Assembly (NCBI GenBank): GCA_022711765.1
Contig: JAKLEB010000001.1
Span: 499,186 to 563,185 of the forward strand
Length of the DNA stretch: 64,000 bases
Direction: 5' to 3'
DNA from: Candidatus Krumholzibacteriota bacterium
GTDB lineage: Bacteria > Krumholzibacteriota > Krumholzibacteriia > LZORAL124-64-63
Shown: piece by piece, positions 32,921 to 41,707 of the stretch
How the letters are laid out: every line of letters begins with the position of its first letter
Position numbering within the stretch: the stretch's first letter is position 1
The notes under the pieces: model-generated
The model's database searches: none
What the model was told of the DNA's origin: nothing
What the model saw: the letters and a program-made list of their open reading frames with translations, nothing else
Translations under genes and position numbers: made by a program

Positions 32921-34210
32921 ATGACGGCACCGGACTCGCCGCGCGACCGGACTCGCCGGATCCGGGTGGCCCACGTGGTCACCATCTACCGGGGCATCGT
33001 CGGGATGCTCGAGCCCAAGCTCGTCGCGCTCGCCGCGTGCGACGACCTCGACGTCTGCTGCATCACCGCGCCGCGTCCGGACGACCTCGAGCTGCCGCCG
33101 CCGCGGGTGCGCCAGATCTCCTGTCCGATGGACCGCCGTGTCCATCCGCTGCGGGATACGGCGAGCATCGTGACCATGGCGAGGATCTTCGCGCGGGAGC
33201 GGTTCGACATCGTCCACTCGCACTCGGCCAAGGCCGGGATGATCGCCGCGCTCGCCGCCCGCTCGGCGCCGGTCCCTTTCCTCGTGCACACCTACCACGG
33301 CCTGCCGTTCTTCGCCGGGCAGGCCGCCGCCACGTACGCCGCCTGCCGCGCCCTCGAGGCTCTGGCCTGCCGCAGCCGTGACTTCTGCCTCAGCCAGAAT
33401 CTGCGCGACCTGCCGGCGATCGCGGACCTCATGGGTTCGGCCGACCGCGTCGCGTACGAGGGCAACGGCGTGGACATCGCCGACCTCGTCGCGAAGGCGG
33501 GCGCGCAGCGGGAGGCCGGCGCCGCCCGCTTCGGCGCCGGCCGGCTGCGGATCGCGCTGGTGAGCCGGCTCGAGCCGGTCAAGAACGTCGGCGACTTCCT
33601 CCACGTCGTGCGGCGGCTGGTGGCCGCCGGCCACGACGCGACCGCCGCCATCGCGGGCTACGGTCCCGAGCGGGAGCGTCTCGAGGCGCTCGCGCGCCGG
33701 CTCGGGCTGTCCGACCGCGTCGCGTTCCTCGGCTGGTGTCCCGAGGTGCCCGGGCTCCTGGCGGCGGCCGACGTCGTCATGCTCACCTCGCGCAAGGAGG
33801 GGATCCCGCGGTCCCTGATCGAGGCGATGGCGCTCGCGAGGCCGGTGGTCGCGACGGACGTCCTCGGCACCCAGGAACTCGTCGCCGACGGGGTCACCGG
33901 TTATCTGTGTCCGTGCGGCGATGTGGCGATGCTGGCGCAGCGAGTCGCCGCGCTGGCCGCCGACGCCGGCCTGCGCCGGGCGCTGGGCGACGCGGGCCGG
34001 CAGCGGGTCGCCGAGCATTTCGATGACCGCGAGATCGCAGCGCGACTCGCCGCCTTCTATCGCGCGGCGGCCGGCGGCGCGCGCGGCCGGGCGCTCAAGA
34101 CAGGCTTCGTGACGCCCGAGCCTGCCGGCGGCCCCGGCGGGGACCCGGCCGGGTCCCCGCGCGTCCCGGGCCCCTTCCGCGAGCGAGACCGAAACCATGG
34201 AGATCCTTGA
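32921..34210 (+). CDS. Glycosyltransferase family 4
   Basis: 429 aa, GT-B fold. N-terminal half has HSHSAKAGMIAALAARS and HTYHGLPF, as in PglA/EpsD-like enzymes; C-terminal donor-binding half has SRLEPVKNVGDFL, AGYGPERERLEAL and the EX7E motif region SRKEGIPRSLIEAMALARPVVAT. Donor sugar unknown. ATG 32921 with GGAGCG 5 nt upstream, 13 nt after the aminotransferase. The final 30 residues are Pro/Gly-rich and run into the next gene with a 14-nt overlap. Confidence 0.92.
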   Translation: MTAPDSPRDRTRRIRVAHVVTIYRGIVGMLEPKLVALAACDDLDVCCITAPRPDDLELPPPRVRQISCPMDRRVHPLRDTASIVTMARIFARERFDIVHSHSAKAGMIAALAARSAPVPFLVHTYHGLPFFAGQAAATYAACRALEALACRSRDFCLSQNLRDLPAIADLMGSADRVAYEGNGVDIADLVAKAGAQREAGAARFGAGRLRIALVSRLEPVKNVGDFLHVVRRLVAAGHDATAAIAGYGPERERLEALARRLGLSDRVAFLGWCPEVPGLLAAADVVMLTSRKEGIPRSLIEAMALARPVVATDVLGTQELVADGVTGYLCPCGDVAMLAQRVAALAADAGLRRALGDAGRQRVAEHFDDREIAARLAAFYRAAAGGARGRALKTGFVTPEPAGGPGGDPAGSPRVPGPFRERDRNHGDP

Positions 34211-34862
34211 CGTCGGCGACCCCCGCGCGCCCGACCTCGCCACGTCGCTCGCCGCGGTGGTCACGATCCACGAGCACGCCTTTCGCGGCTTCTTCCTCAC
34301 CGCGCTCGGCCGCCCCTTCCTGCGCCAGTACTACCTGGCCGTCGCGCGGTATCCGCAGGGCATATTCCTGGTCGCGGACGTGGATGGCGGCGTGGCCGGG
34401 TTCGCCGCCGGCTTCCGGCGCCCCGAACGATTCTACGCGACGCTGAGGTCGCGCTGGCCCCGCCTGGCGTTGCCGATCGTCCTGGGTCTGGCCCGCCGGC
34501 CGCGCCTGCTGCTCGCCGTCCTGGGCGGCGTTCGCCGCGTCGTGCGCGGCCGCGCCGGCACCGCGGCGTCGCCGGGCGTCGGCGGCGGACCCGCCGCGAC
34601 GGTTGAGCTGGCGTCCATCGCGGTCTCGCCCGCGCACGCGGGTCGCGGGGTCGGCCGCGCGCTCCTGGACGCGTTCAATGCGCGCGCCGGCGCGATGGGG
34701 GCCGCGCGCGTGGTCCTGACGACCGACCGCGACGGCAACGAGCAGGTCGTGGGCTTCTACACGGGGGCGGGTTTCGAGATCGACGGCGAGTTCGTGCAGG
34801 GGCGCCGGCGGCGCATGCTGCGGCTCTGCAAGCGCCTCGGCGCCGGAGCCTCCGGCGGCTGA
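34197..34862 (+). CDS. GNAT-family N-acetyltransferase
   Basis: 221 aa. Acetyl-CoA-binding motif A is seen as VELASIAVSPAHAGRGVGRALLDAF (R/Q-x-x-G-x-G/A as AGRGVG), followed by a motif B-like VVGFYTGAGF. An Arg/Ala-rich helix in the middle (about 85-130) is an unusual insertion. Position after a sugar aminotransferase and glycosyltransferase suggests acetylation of the amino sugar, but the fold alone does not show the substrate. ATG 34197 overlaps the glycosyltransferase by 14 nt. Confidence 0.85.
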   Translation: MEILDVGDPRAPDLATSLAAVVTIHEHAFRGFFLTALGRPFLRQYYLAVARYPQGIFLVADVDGGVAGFAAGFRRPERFYATLRSRWPRLALPIVLGLARRPRLLLAVLGGVRRVVRGRAGTAASPGVGGGPAATVELASIAVSPAHAGRGVGRALLDAFNARAGAMGAARVVLTTDRDGNEQVVGFYTGAGFEIDGEFVQGRRRRMLRLCKRLGAGASGG

Positions 34863-34883
34863 CGCCGGCGTGGCCGCGGCCGC

Positions 34884-35681
34884 TCAGTCCGGGTCGCGCC
34901 GGTAGACGGCCAGCAGCCACCGCCGACGCCCGCATCGGTCGAGGAGCGTTCCGGCCACGCGCGACGCGAGCCGGGCCGCCGGCCGGCCGGGTGTGATTCC
35001 CGCGTCCCGACCGGTGCCCTCCCAGCCGCATTCCGGGCACACCAGCAGCGCCGCCGGAAGCCGGTCGCGTCGCCAGGCCGGGTCGTAGGCGCCGGCGCGC
35101 TCGTCGCGGCGCGGGCCGATCTCGCGGATGGCGGTCGCCGTGAAGCCCGGCAGCAGCGTTCGCAGGGTCGCCGGCGAGAAGGCGCGCAGGTGTCCGAACG
35201 CGTGGAAATCCCGGCGGCAGACCGGGCACTGGACCCGGCGGCGGCCGAGTCGCTCGCGATTCGGCACCGAGACGATGACCGCATCGCGGGCCAGCCTGGC
35301 CAGTTCCCCGACCGCGGCCTCGAAGACGCCCGCCGGCAGGTGCTCGAGGACCTCCGTGCAGATCACCGCGGCGAAGGACCGGTCGCGCAGCGGAAGGGCG
35401 GCGGCGTCGGCCACCGCCAGCGCGAGTCGGCGACCGACCGCCCGCCTCGCTGCGAGCAGCGCAGCCGCGTGCAGGTCGACCCCGACCAGGCAGCGGCCAG
35501 GCAGCAGGCCGGCGAGTCGCTCCAGGACGGATCCGTCGCCGCAGCCCACGTCGAGGACCGCGTCGCTGTCGGGCGGCACGGCGGCCGCGACCGTCACGGC
35601 GCGGAGCCCGTCGGCCGGACGCCGGGAGACTCGAAGCGACCAGACCGCCGGCGACGCGAATCGTTGCGGGCGCTGGCTCAT
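34884..35681 (-). CDS. Class I SAM-dependent methyltransferase with cysteine pairs
   Basis: 265 aa. SAM-binding motif I is VLDVGCGDGSVLERLAGL, motif II-like acidic residue in LVGVDLHAAAL, and AVICTEVLEHLPAG marks the Methyltransf_11 fold. After the core come CPVC and CPECGW, likely a zinc-binding knuckle. ATG 35681 overlaps the flippase stop (ATGA). Last gene of the export operon; probably caps or modifies the glycan or its carrier lipid, target unknown. Confidence 0.85.
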   Translation of the reverse strand: MSQRPQRFASPAVWSLRVSRRPADGLRAVTVAAAVPPDSDAVLDVGCGDGSVLERLAGLLPGRCLVGVDLHAAALLAARRAVGRRLALAVADAAALPLRDRSFAAVICTEVLEHLPAGVFEAAVGELARLARDAVIVSVPNRERLGRRRVQCPVCRRDFHAFGHLRAFSPATLRTLLPGFTATAIREIGPRRDERAGAYDPAWRRDRLPAALLVCPECGWEGTGRDAGITPGRPAARLASRVAGTLLDRCGRRRWLLAVYRRDPD

Positions 35682-36919
35682 CCCGCCTCCGGTTTCGCGC
35701 CGGCCGTCTGTCTCAGGTGGCGCGCGATGCTGCGGATGGCGAGGGGGTACAGACAGGCGTAGACCACGACTCCCGTCGAGCTGAGGGCCCACAGGAGGAA
35801 CGTCAGGTCGCCGCGCAGGATGCCGGCGCCGATCACGAGCACGCGGCTCGCGAGCAGCGCCACGTTGAAGCCCAGGAGCAACCGCAAGCCCCCGGTCCGC
35901 AGGAAGACCACGCCGAGGTGGGTCAGCGCGAAGGCCGCGCCGAGCCACGGCGCCAGGATGCGGATGGCGTCGACCGCGTGCAGCCACTCGTCTCCCAGCG
36001 CGGCGCCCAGGACGCGGGCCGCCAGCGCGTCGGGCGCCAGTGCCAGCGGGCCGTACAACGCCACGGCGAGGCCGACCAGGACCCCGGTGTAGCGCCGGAC
36101 GAGTCGCAGGGGGGGCTCGCCGCGCACGAGCGCCGAGGTGAACACGCGGCCGACGGGATCACCGATCAAGCGGTTCGGCAGGCGCAACAGGCGGTATGCC
36201 ATGGCATACGCCCCCGCGCCGGCGTCGCCCCACACGGCGGCGATCGCCAGGACCGGAGCCTGCCAGCTCAGGGTGTTGCCGACGGAACTGGGCAGGTCGG
36301 CGGCGACGACGCCGCGATACCGCCGCGCCAGCCAGGCGGCGTCGCGCCAGCCTCGCCACCGCAGCCGCCGCAGGTCGCCCGGGAAGACCACGGCCGATGC
36401 GGCGACGAGCGCGAGCAGCCGGCCCGCGATCAGCGCCTGGACGCCGGGCTGGCCGCTCCACAGCAAGAGGACCTGCAGGACCATCGTGCCGGACACCTCG
36501 ATGAAGTTCGCGGCGGCGATGCGCCCGTGGGTCGCGTCGCGCACCGCCATCAGCAGCCAGACCCGGTTGACGATGGTGGCGCCGTACATCCCGCCGGCGA
36601 GGATCGCCTCCACCGGCGCCAGGTCGTGCAGAGCCAGCGCGCCCAGGGCGACGGCGGCGCCGCCCAGCAGGCTGCCGAACGCGGTCGCGCCGTGGAGCCG
36701 CTGCGCGTCCCCGCGGGAGCGCGCGACCAGCACGACCTGCTCGAGGCGCCCGAGGCCGACCACGCTGCCGATCACGGTCAGCGAAAGGTAGGGCGCATAG
36801 CCGCCGAAGATCGCCGGCGGCGCCAGGCGCGCCAGCGCCGGGACGAGCAGCAACGCCGCGAGCTGGCCGGCGAACGCCGCCCCCGACTGGACGCCGACGC
36901 TCCGCGCGATTCGGATCAC
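35678..36919 (-). CDS. Wzx-type polysaccharide flippase
   Basis: 413 aa with about twelve hydrophobic helices and few charged loops, as in the MATE-like polysaccharide transporter family; the N-terminal ARSVGVQSGAAFAGQLAALLLVPALARL is typical. It would flip undecaprenyl-linked repeat units to the periplasm. GTG 36919 overlaps the upstream stop as GTGA. Confidence 0.85.
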   Translation of the reverse strand: MIRIARSVGVQSGAAFAGQLAALLLVPALARLAPPAIFGGYAPYLSLTVIGSVVGLGRLEQVVLVARSRGDAQRLHGATAFGSLLGGAAVALGALALHDLAPVEAILAGGMYGATIVNRVWLLMAVRDATHGRIAAANFIEVSGTMVLQVLLLWSGQPGVQALIAGRLLALVAASAVVFPGDLRRLRWRGWRDAAWLARRYRGVVAADLPSSVGNTLSWQAPVLAIAAVWGDAGAGAYAMAYRLLRLPNRLIGDPVGRVFTSALVRGEPPLRLVRRYTGVLVGLAVALYGPLALAPDALAARVLGAALGDEWLHAVDAIRILAPWLGAAFALTHLGVVFLRTGGLRLLLGFNVALLASRVLVIGAGILRGDLTFLLWALSSTGVVVYACLYPLAIRSIARHLRQTAGAKPEAG

Positions 36920-38148
36920 CGCGGTCGTCCCTCAGCCAGCAGGTCGGCCAGGCGGCGCGCCAGCTGCGGGTAGCCCCAGCGGCGGTCCAGGTCCGCGCGT
37001 TCGGCGGCGCCGAGCGGCCCCCGCTCGCCGGCCGCGCGCAGGAACGCCTGGATGCGCTCGGCGAACCCCGCGTCGGGGGCGTCCGGGTCGGCCACGAAAC
37101 CCCGCGGATAGCGGACGACGCGCCGAGCGGCCTCGTCCGTGTCCTTGCCGAGATACAGGATCGGTCGTTCGGTCAGCATGTATTCGTAGATCTTCGCGGG
37201 GACCGCCCCCCGCGACTCCCAGGTATCACCCTCGCCGCCGGTCGCCACCAGGCCGGCCGCCTCCTGCAGGCGCGCCAGCAGCGCGGCGAAGGGCACGAGC
37301 CCGCACGCCCGGACGCGCGGTCCGGCGGCGCGCCCGACCTGCCGCAGGAGCGCGTCGTCCGGGCCGAAGTAGTCCAGCCGGCAGTCCCTCGGCAGCAGGT
37401 CCAGCAGACGCTCGAGCCCGCTCGCATCGCGCCGGCCGCTCTGCAGGCGACCCGCATAGGCCACGAACGGCGGCTCGCCCCGGCCGGCGGCCGGCGGCGC
37501 CGGAGCGGGCCGATCGGCGGGATCGAAGCCGTTGGAGACCTCGTGGCAGGCGCGGGCGCCCTTGGCCGCGAACAGGGGCAGCCAGGCGCCGCTGACCGTG
37601 GTCACACAGCGCGCCTGACGCACCACCGCCCGTTCGAGGCGCCTCGCCAGGGCGCGGGCCGGCGCCGCCTTCGTCCGGGCGAACACCGGCGCGTCGGTCC
37701 AGACGTCGCGGAAGTCGGCCACGTACTCCACTCCCGTCCGCCGGTGCCACCACAGCGCGGCGGCGAGCAGCGACGGCGGGCCCGAGGTCACCCAGACGAT
37801 CGCGCCGCGTTCAGCGGCGATCCTCACGGCGACCGCCATGGCCCGCATCGACCACCGCGCATTCCCGTCCACCGGCGACCAGCGGCCGAGGGCGCGGCGC
37901 GCGCGCGCGGCCGCCGGCGCGCCGGGCGCGATTCGGGCGGCTTGCGCGCCCGCAGCCGCGACCGCGGTGCCCACGATCTCGACGCTCGCCGGGATGCCGA
38001 AGGCGGCCGGGTCCGCAGGTCGAACGCGCGTGACCACCACGACGTCCGCCCCGCAGTCCGGCAGATACTTCGCGAGCTTCCAGGGCCGGCGGCTCGAGCT
38101 GTCGAAGCTGGGCGGGAAGCCCCGCGCGACGATGACGACCCTCAGCAT
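36916..38148 (-). CDS. Glycosyltransferase, GT4-like
   Basis: 410 aa, GT-B type. N-terminal RGFPPSFDSSSRRPWKLAKYL and VADFRDVWTDAP are typical of WbuB-like GT4 proteins; C-terminal half has AYAGRLQSGRRD and KIYEYMLTERPILYLG in the donor-binding region. Sugar and acceptor not determinable. ATG 38148 overlaps the polymerase stop by 7 nt. Confidence 0.88.
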   Translation of the reverse strand: MLRVVIVARGFPPSFDSSSRRPWKLAKYLPDCGADVVVVTRVRPADPAAFGIPASVEIVGTAVAAAGAQAARIAPGAPAAARARRALGRWSPVDGNARWSMRAMAVAVRIAAERGAIVWVTSGPPSLLAAALWWHRRTGVEYVADFRDVWTDAPVFARTKAAPARALARRLERAVVRQARCVTTVSGAWLPLFAAKGARACHEVSNGFDPADRPAPAPPAAGRGEPPFVAYAGRLQSGRRDASGLERLLDLLPRDCRLDYFGPDDALLRQVGRAAGPRVRACGLVPFAALLARLQEAAGLVATGGEGDTWESRGAVPAKIYEYMLTERPILYLGKDTDEAARRVVRYPRGFVADPDAPDAGFAERIQAFLRAAGERGPLGAAERADLDRRWGYPQLARRLADLLAEGRPR

Positions 38149-39386
38149 CGGACGTCTCCGGACGCGCGGGCGTGCAGGCAGGTCGAGAGCGCCGTGACGG
38201 CCAGGGCCGGCAAGAGGCCCATGCCGCCGAGGGAGTACGTCCGGAACGCGCCATTGATCAGGTAGAACACCACCACGCCGACCTCCCAATGGTACGCGCA
38301 CCAGCGCGGTCCGGAGAACCCGAGGCCCCAGGCGACGCCCAGGATCAGGAAGCCGAAACTGAAGACGAACAGGGCGACTCCGCCCCGGACGAGGGTGTGG
38401 AGGTAGCCGGAATGGAACGACACACCCTCCGGCAGCGCCCCCGCGGCGAAGCGCTGCGCGACCTCCACGTCGAGTCCCCAGCCGAGCACCGGTCGCTGCA
38501 ACCAGAGGTCGACACCCTGGCTCCAGATCAGGTCGCGTCTGTTGAGCCCCTTGGCGAGCCGGAAGACGTCGTAGATCTGCTCGTAGTAGACCGAGAACGC
38601 GATCACGACGGCCGCCACCAGCCCGCAGAGGACGGCGCGAGCGATCCGCGCGCGCCGCGGCGGTCCCCAGACCGCGTTCACGAGCAGCATGGCGGCGGCC
38701 GCTCCGGCGAGCGCCAGCAGGACGCCCCGCGACGACCCCCAGAACGTGCTCAGAAAGAGCGCCGCCAGGATGACGCGGTCCCGCGCCGTCCAGCGCCCCC
38801 CCAGGTGCGCCAGCAGGCCGTAGAGCATGAGGAAGCAGCCCTGGCTCACCGCGTAGTAGTTGACGTTGAACGTCAGGCCGGCGGCCGAGGGCAGGCTGGT
38901 GCCGAAGATGGCTCGACCGACCACGATGTCGCCGAACACCGGCACCGAGCCGAGCAGGCCGAGGGACGCGAGCGCGGCCGCGCCGAAGTTCGCCGCCGCC
39001 AGCGCGAGGATCAGCGTTCGCAGCGGCCCGTGGCGGACGTCGCGGATCCGGTGCAGGACCAGGGCCGAGACGAACAGGACCACCGGATAGAGCATCTCCT
39101 GCGCGACCTGCACCGGCCCGACGACGGTGCCGGCGGCGAACATGCTCGCGAGGGTCGCCTGCGCATGGCCGAAGCAGAAGACGCCGATGAAGACCAGGCG
39201 CGACCGCGAGAGGCGGCCGCTGCCGGCCACGAGGACGGCCAGTCCGGCAAGCACCGCGACGTAGGCCGCGAGCTTGACCGGGGTCATCGCCGAGTCCGCA
39301 TACGAGACGAAGCCGCCGCCGTAGACGAGGGCCAGTCCCCCGGTGGCCGCCGCCCGGCGCCCCGGCCGCTGTTCGCTATGCGTCAT
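38142..39386 (-). CDS. O-antigen polymerase/ligase (Wzy/WaaL family)
   Basis: 414 aa, about 10-12 membrane helices with a large periplasmic loop. Family pattern: RRDLIWSQGVDLWLQRPVLGWGLD, then the conserved His in SFHSGYLHTLVRGG. As the only such gene among wzx, wzz and export genes it is most likely the Wzy polymerase. ATG 39386 overlaps the upstream glycosyltransferase by 11 nt; the longer open frame is that gene in another phase. Confidence 0.86.
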   Translation of the reverse strand: MTHSEQRPGRRAAATGGLALVYGGGFVSYADSAMTPVKLAAYVAVLAGLAVLVAGSGRLSRSRLVFIGVFCFGHAQATLASMFAAGTVVGPVQVAQEMLYPVVLFVSALVLHRIRDVRHGPLRTLILALAAANFGAAALASLGLLGSVPVFGDIVVGRAIFGTSLPSAAGLTFNVNYYAVSQGCFLMLYGLLAHLGGRWTARDRVILAALFLSTFWGSSRGVLLALAGAAAAMLLVNAVWGPPRRARIARAVLCGLVAAVVIAFSVYYEQIYDVFRLAKGLNRRDLIWSQGVDLWLQRPVLGWGLDVEVAQRFAAGALPEGVSFHSGYLHTLVRGGVALFVFSFGFLILGVAWGLGFSGPRWCAYHWEVGVVVFYLINGAFRTYSLGGMGLLPALAVTALSTCLHARASGDVRC

Positions 39387-40614
39387 CGTCGCCTCGGATG
39401 CCGGACGACGCGGCGGTCGCCGCCGCGTTCGACCCCGGCGCGACCTCCCGCGGGTCCGCGCCCGCGCCCGTGCCGGCGAGGACCCGACGCAGGTTCGCGA
39501 GGTGCGCGCGCGGGTCCAGGTACGTTCGCGCGTGGCGAATCGCCGCCTCGCGGCGGCGCGCCAGGGCGTCCCGATCGGCGGCGATCCGCGCCAGGGCGCC
39601 GGCGATGGCGTCGGCATCCCAGTCGACCATCAGACCGGCGCCGGAGTCCGCGACCAGGTCCTCCTGGGCGGGGATGCCGCGGCTGGCGACCACGGCCAGG
39701 CCGGCGCCGAGGTATTCCGCGAGCTTCGTGGGCGACGCCTCCCGGAACTCCGGCAGCGGTGGGATGACGCTCAGGCCGACCTCGGCCGCGGCCAGCTCCC
39801 GCCAGACCGCGTCGCGGGGAATGCGGTGGACCAGCTGGATGCGCCCGCGGTCGAGCCACGGTCGCAGGATCGGATCGGCCGCCAGGCGGCGATACTCGGC
39901 CTCCGTGCAGCCGATGGACCGGAACACCGCGTCGAGTCCACGCGCCAGCGCCGCCGCGGCCGCCCGCAAGACGAGGTCGACGCCGCGCTTGGCCTCGTGC
40001 GAACCCACGTACACGAAGCGAACGGTCCCCGTCCCGGCGACCGGCGCCGGCGCGAGCGCGGCGGGCACGTCGGCGACGAGCGGGATGTAGGCCGCAGTCC
40101 CCGCGCGTGGAAAGAGACGGCGCGTGCGGGCGAGCCCCAGCGGGCTGACGGCGAGGACCGCGTCCACCCGCGGCGCGCAGGCGCGCAGCAGCAGCCGCGC
40201 GCCCCACCGCAGGAGGCGGCTGCCCGACGCGGTCTCGTGGGGGAAGCTGCTCTGATAGACCAGCCGGTCGACGCGTGGTCGCATCACGGCGGCGGCCAGC
40301 AGCAAGATGGGGCAGTTGCGGACGAGCAGGACCACGGTCTGCTGCCGCGCCCGCAGCCGGCCGACCTGCGGCGCGACGAGCCGGATCGCCTGCAGGACGT
40401 TCGCGAGGCGGCCCAGCGACCGCCGCCGCCACAGGCGCGGCAGGCACACGGCCCGCCGGTACCGGCGGGGCCGGCCGCCGTCGCGCCCGGCGCGCGAGAC
40501 GACGAGGCGGACGCGGATGTCCGCCTCCTCGACGAGCACCGTGCTCAGGAAGCCGTCGACGAACGAGTGCTCCGGCGGATCGGACTTGTCCAGCAGCGCG
40601 ATCACGTAGATCAT
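39376..40614 (-). CDS. Glycosyltransferase, GT4-like
   Basis: 412 aa. C-terminal donor-binding half is clear: FVYVGSHEAKRGVDL, SPTKLAEYLGAGLAVVASRGIPAQEDLV. The N-terminal half has a predicted hydrophobic patch (TVVLLVRNCPILLLAAAVM), perhaps membrane-associating. ATG 40614 is favoured by GAGGGG 7 nt upstream; ATGs at 40650 and 40641 are in frame but lack a spaced Shine-Dalgarno. Confidence 0.86.
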   Translation of the reverse strand: MIYVIALLDKSDPPEHSFVDGFLSTVLVEEADIRVRLVVSRAGRDGGRPRRYRRAVCLPRLWRRRSLGRLANVLQAIRLVAPQVGRLRARQQTVVLLVRNCPILLLAAAVMRPRVDRLVYQSSFPHETASGSRLLRWGARLLLRACAPRVDAVLAVSPLGLARTRRLFPRAGTAAYIPLVADVPAALAPAPVAGTGTVRFVYVGSHEAKRGVDLVLRAAAAALARGLDAVFRSIGCTEAEYRRLAADPILRPWLDRGRIQLVHRIPRDAVWRELAAAEVGLSVIPPLPEFREASPTKLAEYLGAGLAVVASRGIPAQEDLVADSGAGLMVDWDADAIAGALARIAADRDALARRREAAIRHARTYLDPRAHLANLRRVLAGTGAGADPREVAPGSNAAATAASSGIRGDDDA

Positions 40615-40651
40615 GGACGCGCCCCTCGCGGCCGCCGGCATCGTCGCCATC

Positions 40652-41701
40652 CTAGCGCGACCGCCGCCACCGCGGCGCGGCGGCCGCGAACGCCCGGTGG
40701 AACTCCGCGGCGTCTCCCGTGGCGTGCCGCGCCGCGCGGTGCCATCCGTCCGTCGCCAGGACGAGGAAGATGCCGGCCAGCGCGCCGGCCAGCAGTCCGA
40801 GGACTGTCTTCAGCGCCAGGTTGCGCGGCAGCGGCGACACCGGCAATCGGGGACTCTCCAGCAGGGTGATGACCGGGGTGTCGCGGACCTCCCGTATCTG
40901 AACCTGCGCGAGGTCGTTCATGAGCGAGGTGTAGACCGCCTGCCGGAGGGCGATCTCCCGCGCGAGCCGGTCGCGGTGGAACGTCAGCTCGGGAGACTCG
41001 CCGATCGAGCGGTTCTGCTTCAGGAAGGTCAGCAGGCGGTCCTCGGCCGCCTGCAGGTCCGCGTGAGCGTCGGCGACGCGAGCCGCCACGAATTCGCGCT
41101 CCTGCGCCGCCTGGGTCCGCCGTCGCGAGACGTTGAACGCGTTGAGGCTGCCGATCAGCCGCTCGGCCAGCTGATGCGAGACGTCTGGCCACGCCGTGGT
41201 GACGACCAGCTCGACGGCGCCGATCTCGGCGATCTCCCCCGCCTGGAACAGCAGCCGCAGGTCGTCGGCGCCCCGGGCGAGCGCCGCCGGGTCGGCGGCC
41301 GCTTCGCCGAGCAGCTCGAGGACGGAGACGCGCTCCGCCCCGCCGGCGCCGACCGTCAGGGTGTCGAGCAGGACGGGATCGAGGACGTCGCGCGTGCCGA
41401 GCAACTCGACGTAGACCGCCGGTCCCCACTGGCCGCCGGCGGGCTCGAAGCCCAGCGCGAATCGGCTGGCCACCTGGGCCAGGCCCGTGGGCTGCAGATC
41501 GCTGGCCTGCGGCTGGAACAGCGCCGAGGCGCGGTACGCCGCGGGCCGCAGCAGGGTGAGGGCAAACGCCAGCGCCGCCCCGACGAGCGCGAGGATCAGC
41601 ACGAGGCGCCGCCGCCGGATCAGGGTGGTCAGCAACGCGTACGGAGTGACGGCGTCGCCCCCGGCGGCGCCGCTGCGAGGCTGGTCGGTCGTTCGCTCCA
41701 T
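40652..41701 (-). CDS. Wzz-type chain-length determinant
   Basis: 349 aa. Two membrane helices flank a periplasmic coiled-coil domain: the first after a cytosolic start (RRRRLVLILALVGAALAFAL, about 33-52), the second near the C-terminus (LKTVLGLLAGALAGIFLVLA). A Pro-rich motif, SPRLPVSPLPRN, precedes the second helix as in Wzz proteins. No tyrosine kinase domain is attached. Six nt after the export-protein gene. Regulates polymer length with the Wzy protein. Confidence 0.9.
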   Translation of the reverse strand: MERTTDQPRSGAAGGDAVTPYALLTTLIRRRRLVLILALVGAALAFALTLLRPAAYRASALFQPQASDLQPTGLAQVASRFALGFEPAGGQWGPAVYVELLGTRDVLDPVLLDTLTVGAGGAERVSVLELLGEAAADPAALARGADDLRLLFQAGEIAEIGAVELVVTTAWPDVSHQLAERLIGSLNAFNVSRRRTQAAQEREFVAARVADAHADLQAAEDRLLTFLKQNRSIGESPELTFHRDRLAREIALRQAVYTSLMNDLAQVQIREVRDTPVITLLESPRLPVSPLPRNLALKTVLGLLAGALAGIFLVLATDGWHRAARHATGDAAEFHRAFAAAAPRWRRSR

Positions 41702-41707
41702 CGCCGG